A DNA stretch of 64,000 bases from an uncultured Bacteroides sp. Lineage in GTDB: Bacteria; Bacteroidota; Bacteroidia; Bacteroidales; Bacteroidaceae. The stretch spans positions 10,776 to 74,775 of the forward strand of contig NZ_CAUFUE010000025.1 in the NCBI RefSeq assembly GCF_959029255.1. Direction: 5' to 3'. The translations under genes and the position numbers were made by a program. Positions 1 through 8,134 of this stretch are shown here, in pieces. The notes under the pieces were generated by a model. That model was not told where the DNA came from, did no database searches, and saw nothing but the letters and a program-made list of their open reading frames with translations. Within the stretch, counting starts at the first letter, position 1; every line of letters begins with the position of its first letter.

Positions 1-580
1 CATATAACGGAGCGGTCTTGACGGGAGTAACTACCGGTTTCTCAGGCTTTTCCACCGGCACAACAACCGGCGCGGCTTCAACGGTAGGTTCTTCTTCAAC
101 CACTTCTACAACAGGCTTCTTTTCAGGTTTAACAACCGGTTTGTCAACAACCTTCTCTTCAACCACAATCACCGTGGGTTCCTTTTTCTTCTTAACGATT
201 ACTTCAGGCTTATCAAAGGTTATCTTATCAACCTCTTCAATCTTTACCACAGGCTTCTGCTTGCCGGCTTCTGTTGTCATGTCCAGTATTTCTTCAATAC
301 TCAGGCATACAGGCTTTTCATTCTTGGGTGCGGTTTTCTTATCATAAACCACTGGTTTCTCAGGTTCGGGTTTCACCCTCTTTATCACGGGTTTTTCCGA
401 ATTAAACTCTTTCCAAGGTTCGCGCATGAAGTTGATGAAGTCCTTATTGGCATCATCTATAAATTTGTCGAAGTCTTCCAGCTCTTCCTTCATAAAGTTG
501 GAAAAGTCATCTTTATTTTCCTGAGCCATCCCCATAAAAGAGAAGAAAAGCCCTGCAACAAAACATATTATTTTCTTCAT
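1..580 (-). CDS. Partial exported K-P-V-rich protein (3' end outside window)
   Basis: An open frame runs from the ATG at 580 leftwards off the window edge, giving 193 codons without a stop. It begins with a signal peptide (MKKIICFVAGLFFSFMGMAQ, cleavage likely after GMA). The mature part is acidic for about 60 residues and then becomes a low-complexity Lys/Pro/Val/Glu tract with many KPVV, KPEV and VEKP words. Such Pro-Lys-Val tracts usually form extended linkers, so a folded C-terminal domain may lie beyond the window. It is the last visible gene of the minus-strand envelope operon, but a stem-loop terminator separates it from the gene upstream. I do not recognise a family. Confidence 0.75.
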   Translation of the reverse strand, partial: MKKIICFVAGLFFSFMGMAQENKDDFSNFMKEELEDFDKFIDDANKDFINFMREPWKEFNSEKPVIKRVKPEPEKPVVYDKKTAPKNEKPVCLSIEEILDMTTEAGKQKPVVKIEEVDKITFDKPEVIVKKKKEPTVIVVEEKVVDKPVVKPEKKPVVEVVEEEPTVEAAPVVVPVEKPEKPVVTPVKTAPLY

Positions 581-606
581 GATCGCATATATTTTAGTAA
601 TAAAAA

Positions 607-651
607 AGAGGTTGCAACCCCGCAACCTTAGAGCTAGGGGACACAACCTCT
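607..651 (-). terminator. Intrinsic terminator or attenuator between two envelope genes
   Basis: Read on the minus strand, AGAGGTTG pairs with CAACCTCT and is followed directly by a run of six Ts. The loop contains a second GGTTGCGGGGTTGC hairpin. It lies 16 bp after the stop of the gene at 667-1305 and 27 bp before the ATG at 580. Expression of the last gene should therefore drop relative to the operon, or depend on read-through. No TAnnTTTG box is visible between the stem-loop and the ATG. Confidence 0.7.
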
Positions 652-666
652 ATCCATATATTAGGA

Positions 667-1305
667 TTACTCTGTAGCCTCTACCGGCTCACCTATAAAT
701 TCTTCGACTTGCTGAGACAAAGTACCTAAAGCGGTCTGCTTCTTAGCTTCCAATGCAGCCTCTTCTCTGGCTTTCTTTGCCTTTGCTTCGTCAATAGACA
801 TATAAACATTGAATTCTTTGCTGCCATCTTTGTTGTCTTTCACCAAAACAAGGTGTTGTTTCACAAGACCCGCAATCTTCGTATTTACGCCCGACTCGTA
901 AGCAGCGCCAAACTTATCAATTTCTTCTTCCGGAGTATCGGATGCAGAAGAAGACATTAACGATTTCATCTTACCTACTACCTGTGCCTTTGCCCTGGAA
1001 GCATAGCTGGTGATACCGTTCATAATCGCGTTTTCTCTACCAATCTTCACATTCTTTCCGATAGCGATACCTACCAACTCAATACGATTTTCAGGATCTT
1101 CTTCCAGATAAGTACGATACTTTGTGAAAGCATATTCCAAAGTAGAAGAACTAGCCAAAGGTTTCCAGCCCTCTTTATTCAGTTCTTTCACTCTTTTCTT
1201 AACATCTTTCTTTAATGCTTTAGACTGCGCACCGGCAGTTGCCACTCCACCGAACAGAACGGCAAAGATAAGCATGAAATACATAAAACTCTTTTTCATA
1301 ATCAT
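667..1305 (-). CDS. Small exported protein of the envelope operon
   Basis: 212 residues from the first ATG. The second ATG (1299, MKKSFMYFMLIF) gives a cleaner signal peptide with cleavage near VATAGA/QS, so the protein probably starts there. The mature region is Lys/Glu-rich and mostly helical by composition. It ends in a charged helix (about residues 170-190, EAKAKKAREEAALEAKK) and an acidic tail. No domain is recognised. It follows the LPP20-like gene by 30 bp and is followed by a terminator. Function unknown; location and co-orientation suggest a periplasmic partner of the CsgG/LPP20-like proteins. Confidence 0.8.
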   Translation of the reverse strand: MIMKKSFMYFMLIFAVLFGGVATAGAQSKALKKDVKKRVKELNKEGWKPLASSSTLEYAFTKYRTYLEEDPENRIELVGIAIGKNVKIGRENAIMNGITSYASRAKAQVVGKMKSLMSSSASDTPEEEIDKFGAAYESGVNTKIAGLVKQHLVLVKDNKDGSKEFNVYMSIDEAKAKKAREEAALEAKKQTALGTLSQQVEEFIGEPVEATE

Positions 1306-1335
1306 TTCAATTTAACAATTAATATTATACCTCTT

Positions 1336-2649
1336 TTATTCCCAATTAGTGACATACGGCAAAGAAAGTCTTGCACGCTCTACAGCCCCCGTCACAGGAT
1401 TAACGAAAGTAATGGAACCTTGCACAAAAGAGAACGCGGAAGCTTTCTTTTCCTTAGCCGTGAACTCACCTTCGGCTAGCGCCTTAATCTGTATAATTCC
1501 TTTTGTCTTATATACACCATCTATGTCGTCAAAAATGATAGGAGTGGAAATCTCCGGCACATGAAGTTCCAATGCTTTCAGTCCGAAAGGTGTACCTCCA
1601 CGATTATTCAGCGTCAGACGGATATTGATATTAAACAATTTTCTGTCTGCCGTAACAACGGAGTCAGCCGTCAATATAATTTTCCCTTCGGGAACCACGG
1701 AGAAAGATGCACCACCGGCACCCGCACCGGCCTCACTAAGAAAAGCCTGATGCTGATAACGTTTTCCAGCAATATTGAAGCTAATATCCAAAGAGTTTTC
1801 CTCTTCGGGCAAACAATCTTCTGCATTATACGAAATGACAAACATACCATCTTTGGGACGAACACTGATTTGTCCGGCACAATTTGAAGTCACCTTAGGA
1901 GTTGCAGATACTTTCACAGGATTACCATCAAGCAACACCTGACATTGATATTTACCGCCTTCCAGGAAAGTACCCGTAATGGAGATTGCTTTATACAAAT
2001 CCTTATATTGAGTAATCAAGCCCTTCACCTGGCTCAAACGTACCTCATCAAAAAAGTATTCCGACAGAGTGTTCAGTTCTACAATGGATTGCTTAATTTC
2101 ATCTATCGATTCTATTTCATGCAACTTTTGCTCCAAAGCTTTATACTGAGCTACTTTCTCTGCATCCAATGACTCAAATTCGGCTAGCAGTTTACGCTGT
2201 TCCGCACGCGAGAAGGGATATTTCACATTATAATTATAATGTTCCTTCTTAGTAGCCTTGTCCTGTACCTTTTCCCAATAAATTTCTTCTACATTGGAAA
2301 GCGAAATGCCTTTCAAGAAAGGAAGATTTGCCGACTTCATCTTGGAAACCTGCGTAAAAGCGTCTGATGACTCGATATTTCCATTGGTATTTACTTCGGA
2401 CATCACGTTCTTTTTGGATACAGACACATTGTTAGCCACCGCCTGAATGATACGTTCCGTTATTTCATTCAAAGCTTTCGACTGCCCGTCTGCCAGCGAA
2501 TTGGCCGTGACGGAGACAATCAAATAGTCATCTACAGCCGTGTTCAGCCAGCCCGGAACTTTCTTAGCACTCTTTTCTATAACTTTGGTCTGTGCACTTA
2601 CACCGATTGCCAGCAATAAAGCACAAACCATCCATATTAATCGTTTCAT
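1336..2649 (-). CDS. LPP20-like exported protein
   Basis: 437 residues with a signal peptide (MKRLIWMVCALLLAIGVSAQ). Residues of about 30-150 resemble LPP20-type domains: KVPGWLNTAVDDYLIVS, then an alanine-rich helix with the SLADGQSKALNEITERI pattern typical of proteins that recruit partners at the outer membrane. The rest (about 220-430) looks like two beta-sandwich modules. There is no lipobox cysteine, unlike the Helicobacter LPP20 lipoprotein. It sits 12 bp after the V-E-K-P repeat gene and 30 bp before the small exported gene, consistent with one transcript. The family call rests on motif resemblance only. Confidence 0.65.
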   Translation of the reverse strand: MKRLIWMVCALLLAIGVSAQTKVIEKSAKKVPGWLNTAVDDYLIVSVTANSLADGQSKALNEITERIIQAVANNVSVSKKNVMSEVNTNGNIESSDAFTQVSKMKSANLPFLKGISLSNVEEIYWEKVQDKATKKEHYNYNVKYPFSRAEQRKLLAEFESLDAEKVAQYKALEQKLHEIESIDEIKQSIVELNTLSEYFFDEVRLSQVKGLITQYKDLYKAISITGTFLEGGKYQCQVLLDGNPVKVSATPKVTSNCAGQISVRPKDGMFVISYNAEDCLPEEENSLDISFNIAGKRYQHQAFLSEAGAGAGGASFSVVPEGKIILTADSVVTADRKLFNINIRLTLNNRGGTPFGLKALELHVPEISTPIIFDDIDGVYKTKGIIQIKALAEGEFTAKEKKASAFSFVQGSITFVNPVTGAVERARLSLPYVTNWE

Positions 2650-2661
2650 AATCAGACTTTT

Positions 2662-3837
2662 TTATTGCCACTGGATGGGCAGGTTGCGAATATATACATG
2701 AGTATCCGCAACTAATAATTCGATATATGAGAAACTTGAAAATTTATCAAAAATATTAGTCACATAAAATTCACGACGAAGAGTCACGCGTGGTGGCATC
2801 TTCATCCAAGCGCCATTCTGTATCTGAAACCTACTACACTCGGTTCCATTATCAGTAACAGCAGAAATAAACTTCAGAAATTCATCTGTATTCCGGTTTG
2901 TATCTACATTTGTCATTTCTGCCAATATGGTGATGCGTTGCTGAGAAGCATTCCCAATACATTTCAAAACTTTGAACTGTAATCGATTTGTAGAGAAAGT
3001 TATTTCACAGTTTGTTTTCGGAGTTTCCTGCACCACAGGCTTCTCAACTACCTTCTCCACAATTACCGGCCTTTCCACTACTTTCTCTACCACCACCGGT
3101 TTCTCTACAATTTTCTCCACTACAACCGGCTTTTCCACCACTTTTTCCACTTCTACGATTTTCTCCACTTCCACGGGCTTTTCTACAACCCTCTCTACAA
3201 TCACTGTATCAGGACCCGCAGGCATGTAGTCCGAAAGTTCTTTGAGCAAAACAGAAGCTTGTTCATAGCAAGGAAGAGCATCTGATACGGCAGAAAGATA
3301 GCTCACCGCCTCCTGATATTTCTTCTGATCGTATAAACCTTGCGCACGCTGAAGAATAGTGGCGCAATTGGCAGCATAGTAGTCTTGAATTTTCTGGCGT
3401 GAAAGACGAATGAAACGAGTAAATTTGGTATCAGTACTCTTTATATTGCCAATCATTGCCTTCATGGCTTTCCCATTATCTCCTATGGCATTACCTCTTA
3501 CCGGAATCACCATACTATAGTACATAGTTTCATCTACGGAGTTCTTTGCAATCAGAGTCAACTCCCCTTTCACAACGGAAACCTCTTGAACGAGTCCCTC
3601 CGTAGTAATCGCGTCAGAAATCTCGAATACCGGCTCTATGGCAAATACATTGTACTGATTGGCGGAAGCCGCACTGTTACGGGTGAAAATCTGTTTCAAT
3701 CTCAAGTCCAATGCTTCTGCCACACCTTCGGGAAGATCCGCCTGTGCTGACTTTAAGATAGTAAACTGAATTTCACTCTGTGCAAAAGTCACCAGAGAAC
3801 TCGCACATACCAATATTAATAACAACAACTTCTTCAT
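2662..3837 (-). CDS. Exported protein with Val-Glu-Lys-Pro repeat linker
   Basis: 391 residues from the ATG at 3837 (MKKLLLLILVCASSLVTFAQ). An in-frame ATG at 3876 is rejected because it adds 13 residues ahead of a good signal peptide. The N-terminal 200 residues are a folded domain ending in a TPR-like helix pair (YDQKKYQEAVSYLSAVSDAL). Residues of about 212-272 are a repeat of roughly five-residue units such as VVEKP, VEVEK and VVVEK. The C-terminal 110 residues form a beta-rich domain. The linker could span peptidoglycan or keep two domains apart. It is 41 bp from the DUF6175-like gene. Function unknown. Confidence 0.75.
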   Translation of the reverse strand: MKKLLLLILVCASSLVTFAQSEIQFTILKSAQADLPEGVAEALDLRLKQIFTRNSAASANQYNVFAIEPVFEISDAITTEGLVQEVSVVKGELTLIAKNSVDETMYYSMVIPVRGNAIGDNGKAMKAMIGNIKSTDTKFTRFIRLSRQKIQDYYAANCATILQRAQGLYDQKKYQEAVSYLSAVSDALPCYEQASVLLKELSDYMPAGPDTVIVERVVEKPVEVEKIVEVEKVVEKPVVVEKIVEKPVVVEKVVERPVIVEKVVEKPVVQETPKTNCEITFSTNRLQFKVLKCIGNASQQRITILAEMTNVDTNRNTDEFLKFISAVTDNGTECSRFQIQNGAWMKMPPRVTLRREFYVTNIFDKFSSFSYIELLVADTHVYIRNLPIQWQ

Positions 3838-3878
3838 TTCATCAGTCCTGTTAAAGATTAAAATATGGAAAATCAATA

Positions 3879-5162
3879 TTATTCAATAAGTATTGACAGT
3901 TTTTGTCCCATAGACGTTACCGTAGCTTTATAATCATCACCTAGTTGCGCCTTGAAGAACTTCCTCATATCACTACCAAAGTTAGACAGAGAATAAGAAC
4001 GGTTACGTTCCATATTCCAAAGGGGAATATTCAAGCGGATATTGATAAACTTATCATTACTGTTGCTCATATCGTAAACTCCCTGATAAGAATGTTCGCG
4101 CAACCAGTCATCAAGCGTATCTTTAAAGAAATCACCCGTTACAGGAGAATCTTGTTCAAAATCCCAATCATTCACGGATTGAGAAAGGTTGATTTCAACA
4201 AACACTTCACGTCCCTTCTTAATCATGTCCTCAAAAGAACTTTGCAACTGTTTAAAGAAATCCGCGCTAATCTTTTTGATAGCATGGTTAGCTAATTGCA
4301 CAGAATCAGTAGTCATATACTTTCCACTGGAGAAAGGAGCACTAGCCAGTTTACCATCCGTCTGTTTCTCTACGGCACTTAAGTTTAAAGTACATTCACT
4401 GTTTCTGGAAGCATCCGTATTAATAACCACACCGGCAGTAACTACAATATCTCCCGGCAACATTTGCAGTGTTTGAGTTTGTTCGTCGGTCTGGGCGTCC
4501 ATTCTGAACACAGCGGCATTTTTTGAGTTCTGTAACTGACTGATAAAATCACGGGTCTTGTAGCCATGATGTTGAAATTCCTGAGCAAGACGGTCAATAA
4601 CGTAACGTTGCAAATTGCTACTTTCTACGATTTTGCGCATCGACTCAAAGCTATAACCCGTAGCAGCAGTTGTATAAGGTACAATAACGATGGTAGGATT
4701 TAAAGCAGCCGTAGCATTCACCGCCTTAGCATTAGACCACCCGGGACTAAGCGCCATATTGTTACGTTCAAGGTCGGCACACAATGACTTCAGTTTAACA
4801 GCCACTTTTACCGTCACACGATACTTTCCGGCTATCTTTTCATCATTCACAGTTTCTACTTCACCGCCAATATAACTAATATAACGTGATTCTGAAAAGA
4901 AACGGTAATCATAGTCTTTACGTTCCACAGCTATCATAGGCACACCATTCTTCAAATCAGGTATACCGGAATGGAACAAGGCGTGAAAAGCAGATTTAGT
5001 GGCAAGCGTAGCGGCATCTTTCTTTTTATCACCTACAGCAGTCGCCAAAACGACAGCCGAATTGTCATCCGCCTGCACTAAGGTCACTTCATCAGAAAAA
5101 TTCTGTGCGCACAAATTTGCGCACAGAATCATTCCTATTAAAAACATCCAACAATGTTTCAT
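3879..5162 (-). CDS. DUF6175-like exported protein
   Basis: 427 residues starting MKHCWMFLIGMILCANLCAQ, a signal peptide with cleavage near LCA/QN. Residues of about 30-130 contain the pattern AVGDKKKDAATLATKSAFHALFHSG seen in Bacteroidetes exported proteins of the DUF6175 type. That region resembles the small alpha/beta domain of LPP20/FlgT-type proteins, in which a conserved alanine-rich helix precedes GIPDL. A later region (about 160-300, TIVIVPYTTAATGYS through SFEDMIKKG) may be a second alpha/beta domain. It lies between the CsgG-like gene (15 bp upstream) and the repeat protein (41 bp downstream). The precise role is unknown. Confidence 0.6.
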   Translation of the reverse strand: MKHCWMFLIGMILCANLCAQNFSDEVTLVQADDNSAVVLATAVGDKKKDAATLATKSAFHALFHSGIPDLKNGVPMIAVERKDYDYRFFSESRYISYIGGEVETVNDEKIAGKYRVTVKVAVKLKSLCADLERNNMALSPGWSNAKAVNATAALNPTIVIVPYTTAATGYSFESMRKIVESSNLQRYVIDRLAQEFQHHGYKTRDFISQLQNSKNAAVFRMDAQTDEQTQTLQMLPGDIVVTAGVVINTDASRNSECTLNLSAVEKQTDGKLASAPFSSGKYMTTDSVQLANHAIKKISADFFKQLQSSFEDMIKKGREVFVEINLSQSVNDWDFEQDSPVTGDFFKDTLDDWLREHSYQGVYDMSNSNDKFINIRLNIPLWNMERNRSYSLSNFGSDMRKFFKAQLGDDYKATVTSMGQKLSILIE

Positions 5163-5177
5163 GCTAAATCAATTATA

Positions 5178-6098
5178 TTACAAACTGTTCACAGCACCGG
5201 CAGCCTTATCCAAGAAGCTCTTCGGCTTTTGAACTGTATTAATAACTACGGTTTGACCACCATCAATAGCAGCTTTGATTTCTTTACCACCCTTCTTTAC
5301 TTCGCAAAGAGAGATATCGCCACCTTCTACAGCTTTCACTTTCAACTGACCGATTTCTTTACGAGAAACTCTGCCTGCAACCTCACGAGTTACATAAACT
5401 CCAAAATAAGCGCCTTCTCCTACACCATTATCAGAACCTAAGCTGATATAAACTTCTTTAGCTTCATCTTTTTTTACTGCACTTACCTCAAGAATAGTAC
5501 CTTGGATTTTGAATGCGTCGTCAACCAATGCACGAACAGCTTTCACTGCATATCTACATACTTTGGCAACAGCTTCATCTTTCGTATCGGCTGTAACGAT
5601 ATCAGTGATACCATCACCATGCTTAAATGTCTTAGTAGTAACCAGTTTTCCATCAGCCGGATTGATAACTTTCAATGTATATGCACAAGTTGCAGTGTAA
5701 TAATACTTGCCGTCATCAGTCTTATTAATAGTTGTTACCATGGAAGATATTCTACCTTGAATCAGATAGTTGGCACCTTCCGAAGACATCACTTTCAACC
5801 GATCCATATCATCACCGGCAGAAACGTTATCAGCTTCACGACGTGCTTTTTCCACAGCTAAAGCATCATTTGAATCAACATCGGTCAACTCTACACGACC
5901 GGTATTGTTAATACCTTCAATCACACAGTTTCGAAGATTTTCTGCCCAAGAGAAAGATACTTCCGAGGGACGCCAGAAATAATCAATAAATACATTTGGT
6001 TTGCCTTTAGCTTCTTCCTGAGCATAACCTGCCAATGCATAAGATGCGCACAGCAATACCAATACAATCACTCTCACTTTTGATAAATTCTTTTCCAT
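5178..6098 (-). CDS. CsgG/LpoB-like exported protein
   Basis: 306 residues, signal peptide with cleavage near ALAGYA/QE. The mature part follows the CsgG/LpoB plan: NVFIDYFWRPSEVSFSWAENLRN, a stretch reading DALAVEKARREADNV, then GANYLIQGRISSMVTTIN matching the strand-helix-strand core in which these proteins test whether a partner is present. The C-terminal half (about 215-300) has small beta modules with the GSDNGVGEGAYFGVY signature of bacterial SH3/barrel-like domains. There is no lipobox cysteine, so it is probably periplasmic rather than lipid-anchored. It is the first gene of the envelope operon, with a leader of about 230 nt. Confidence 0.65.
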   Translation of the reverse strand: MEKNLSKVRVIVLVLLCASYALAGYAQEEAKGKPNVFIDYFWRPSEVSFSWAENLRNCVIEGINNTGRVELTDVDSNDALAVEKARREADNVSAGDDMDRLKVMSSEGANYLIQGRISSMVTTINKTDDGKYYYTATCAYTLKVINPADGKLVTTKTFKHGDGITDIVTADTKDEAVAKVCRYAVKAVRALVDDAFKIQGTILEVSAVKKDEAKEVYISLGSDNGVGEGAYFGVYVTREVAGRVSRKEIGQLKVKAVEGGDISLCEVKKGGKEIKAAIDGGQTVVINTVQKPKSFLDKAAGAVNSL

Positions 6099-6423
6099 AA
6101 TTTGTAAATGTTAATGTGAAACAGAAGTAATATTGCAACTACCGCTTCGGATAAAAAATATTATTATAAATCTCTCAGCAATGTTTCTTCACTTATCATC
6201 AAGACTTAATAAGTCTTAATTCACCTTCTTGCAGGTAATAATTTTTAAAGAAACTTCCTTTTTTTAATTACTTTTTATTTGCGATGTCGCATCACATTAA
6301 CTGGTCTGATATGAGTGTTTTTCTTTGTTCACAAAGATAAGCGTGTTTTAACATTGATTATATACACTTTTTCTATTATTTTTGCCCGACTAACAGATAG
6401 TACTACCCGATAAATTACGAGTT
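6099..6423. promoter_or_regulatory. Divergent regulatory region between envelope operon and XRE gene
   Basis: This 325-bp gap has no gene. On the minus strand TATCTTTG lies at 6332-6339 and could start the envelope operon with a long AT-rich leader. On the plus strand TTG (6354-6356), 20 nt, then TATTTTTG (6377-6384) precede the XRE gene. Two short palindromes lie in the leader: AGACTTAATAAGTCT near 6202-6216 and TGCGATGTCGCA near 6280-6291. Either could be an operator for the neighbouring XRE protein, but that is inference. Confidence 0.5.
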
Positions 6424-6771
6424 ATGGAAACCGACTTAAAGAAAATTGTAGGACAACAGCTACAACTGCTACGTTTAGAGAAGAATTTAACCCAAGAGCA
6501 AATGGGTGAAAGACTGAACCTTTCTACCAGCGCTTACTGCAAAATAGAATATGGAGAGACAGATTTGACGCTGACCCGGCTGGGCAAGATAGCGGAAATA
6601 CTGGGTATCTCGGAAGTGGAGTTATTCGAAAAGATAAAAGGAGAGAAAAATACTGCCAAAGTGGTGCAGACTCCCAATGATGATGACCTTCGTGAACTCG
6701 TCAGAGCCAATAGTCGGCTCATAGATATACTATATAAAAAGGTGGAAGAGCTGGAAAAACGCTCGCTTTGA
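6424..6771 (+). CDS. XRE-family helix-turn-helix regulator
   Basis: 115 residues. Residues of about 8-62 are a complete HTH_3/Cro-C1 domain (LRLEKNLTQEQMGERLNLSTSAYCKIEYGETDLTLTRL in outline, with TQEQMGERL and STSAYCKIE marking the helix pair). The C-terminal part is a short charged coiled coil (DLRELVRANSRLIDILYKKVEELEK), probably for dimerisation. There is no sensory domain. Divergent orientation to the envelope operon makes it a candidate local regulator. It is followed by a large non-coding repeat element. Confidence 0.9.
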   Translation: METDLKKIVGQQLQLLRLEKNLTQEQMGERLNLSTSAYCKIEYGETDLTLTRLGKIAEILGISEVELFEKIKGEKNTAKVVQTPNDDDLRELVRANSRLIDILYKKVEELEKRSL

Positions 6772-6796
6772 TTCATTAACCATCTAGTTACACCTA

Positions 6797-7134
6797 GGTG
6801 AAACCAAGTGTTCTCTATATTGAAACCAAGTGTTCAGTTAAGGGAAACAGTTAGTTTCATTAAGCAAAACAAACTGTTTCACTAAAGGAAACAAATAGTT
6901 TTGCTATGTTGAAACTAACTGTTTTTACCGCATAAAACTGACTGTTTCATACTGAGAACTAAGCACATAGCTTTTCTCCACTGTATATGTATTTATTGTT
7001 CTTGAACGCTAATATACACTTGTGATAGATAGACGGAATAGACAAGTATCTATCACACCTATCTATCACACTGTAATTCACTAAATACCAATAGTATATC
7101 ATGCAAAGTGTGATAGCATGACAGATGTTTTGCA
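6797..7134 (+). repeat. Dispersed complex repeat element, copy 1
   Basis: The gap between the XRE gene and rnhB (6772-7177) has no gene. It holds about seven degenerate 22-bp units of the form GAAAC-N6-GTTTC-N6 (6797-6960). A conserved core follows, with TGTGATAGATAG-type palindromes (7020-7072), then the stretch at 7094-7131 containing ATGCAAAGTGTGATAG and TGACAGATGTTTT. An inverted copy lies at 47556-47853. The core aligns over about 140 bp with few mismatches. There is no ORF, so this is a non-coding repeat of unknown role. Confidence 0.85.
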
Positions 7135-7177
7135 AAAAATAAACTTATGTGAAGGGATGAATTCCTGAATTCAACTT

Positions 7178-7780
7178 TCAAAATTCCAATGACAATTGTC
7201 CGTCACCCAGCAGGTTGAACGTCATGCGATGATAAGGAGTGGTTCCCCGTACGGCAATGGCAGCACGGTGTTTCTTGGTGGGATAACCTTTATTTTTGTT
7301 CCAATCATAATAGGGATACTCCTCGTGCAACCGGTTCATATAGTCGTCACGATAGGTTTTGGCAAGGATGGAGGCGGCAGCGATAGAAAGATATTTGCCA
7401 TCTCCCTTTATGATGGTGGTATGAGGCAGGTCTTGGTACTTTTTAAAACGGTTGCCATCAATCAACAGGTGCTGCGGCCGAAGTTGAAGGCTGTCCACAG
7501 CACGGTGCATGGCAAGGAAGGAGGCATTCAGGATGTTTATCTTGTCTATTTCTTCGGGAGAAACAATACCCACTGCCCACGCCAGGGCTTCTTTTTCAAT
7601 TACTTCGCGCAAAGCATAGCGCTGTTTCTCCGTCAGTTGCTTGGAGTCGTTCAGCAGTTCGTTCTTGAAATCTTTGGGCAAGATAACGGCGGCGGCATAA
7701 ACGGCGCCTGCCAGGCAACCGCGTCCCGCTTCATCGCATCCGGCTTCAATCAGGTTTTCATTTAAGTAAGGTAACAGCAT
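7178..7780 (-). CDS. rnhB: Ribonuclease HII
   Basis: 200 residues, the usual length for RNase HII, which removes ribonucleotides from DNA-RNA duplexes in the cytoplasm. The acidic catalytic set is visible: EAGCDEAGRGCLAGAVYAAAV near residues 11-31 gives the DE pair, and HLLIDGN near 103-109 gives a third Asp. SIAAASILAKTYRDDYM further on holds the fourth. The family-typical HRAA(I)AVRG-like C-terminal stretch is present. A TATCTTTG box at 7804-7811 on the minus strand lies 24 bp before the ATG, back to back with the lysO promoter. Confidence 0.97.
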   Translation of the reverse strand: MLLPYLNENLIEAGCDEAGRGCLAGAVYAAAVILPKDFKNELLNDSKQLTEKQRYALREVIEKEALAWAVGIVSPEEIDKINILNASFLAMHRAVDSLQLRPQHLLIDGNRFKKYQDLPHTTIIKGDGKYLSIAAASILAKTYRDDYMNRLHEEYPYYDWNKNKGYPTKKHRAAIAVRGTTPYHRMTFNLLGDGQLSLEF

Positions 7781-7803
7781 ACAGTTCGCTCATTTGTTGT
7801 GCG

Positions 7804-7832
7804 CAAAGATAAACCTTTTATTCGTATCTTTG
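7804..7832. promoter_or_regulatory. Back-to-back -7 boxes for rnhB and lysO
   Basis: TATCTTTG occurs on the minus strand at 7804-7811 (towards rnhB) and on the plus strand at 7825-7832 (towards the LysO N-terminal gene). The two boxes are 13 bp apart, so the two promoters must share their upstream DNA. Neither has a good TTTG at 19-21 nt. The plus-strand box places the transcription start near 7839 and so supports the ATG at 7853 as the lysO start. Confidence 0.65.
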
Positions 7833-7852
7833 CAGCCAAAAACAAGATAGAA

Positions 7853-8134
7853 ATGTTTATCGTCATTGGACTTATGCTCACAGGCGGACTGCTGGGCTAC
7901 GCTTTACGGCAAAAAGCTCGCTTCAAAAAGATACATCAAACCATCACGGTACTCATCTGGCTGTTGCTCTTCATCCTCGGAGTAGAGGTAGGTAGTAACA
8001 AGGAAATCATCAACGGACTCCACGCCATCGGCCTGGAAGCAATCGTGCTTACATTGGGCGGGACTTTGGGAAGCGTCATTGCTGCTTGGGCATTATGGAA
8101 AGTAGTGTATAGAAAGAAAGGAGGATGCGCATGA
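7853..8134 (+). CDS. lysO: LysO-family lysine exporter, N-terminal subunit
   Basis: 93 residues from the ATG at 7853. An in-frame ATG at 7799 lies upstream of the promoter box, so it is rejected. The protein has three predicted membrane helices (MFIVIGLMLTGGLLGYAL, a second at about 33-52, a third at about 62-85) and matches the N-terminal third of LysO (DUF340), which in E. coli is one protein. It is translationally coupled to the C-terminal half: the stop overlaps the next start as ATGA at 8131. Role from family knowledge: inner-membrane export of L-lysine and analogues. Confidence 0.85.
   Translation: MFIVIGLMLTGGLLGYALRQKARFKKIHQTITVLIWLLLFILGVEVGSNKEIINGLHAIGLEAIVLTLGGTLGSVIAAWALWKVVYRKKGGCA

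Noticed and set aside
2972..3229. Ser/Thr/Phe repeat frame opposite the V-E-K-P linker
   Set aside because: It is only the complement of the repeated linker codons.
6797..6960. Periodic GAAAC/GTTTC units resembling a CRISPR array
   Set aside because: Units are degenerate, contiguous at about 22 bp and have no unique spacers; no cas gene is nearby.
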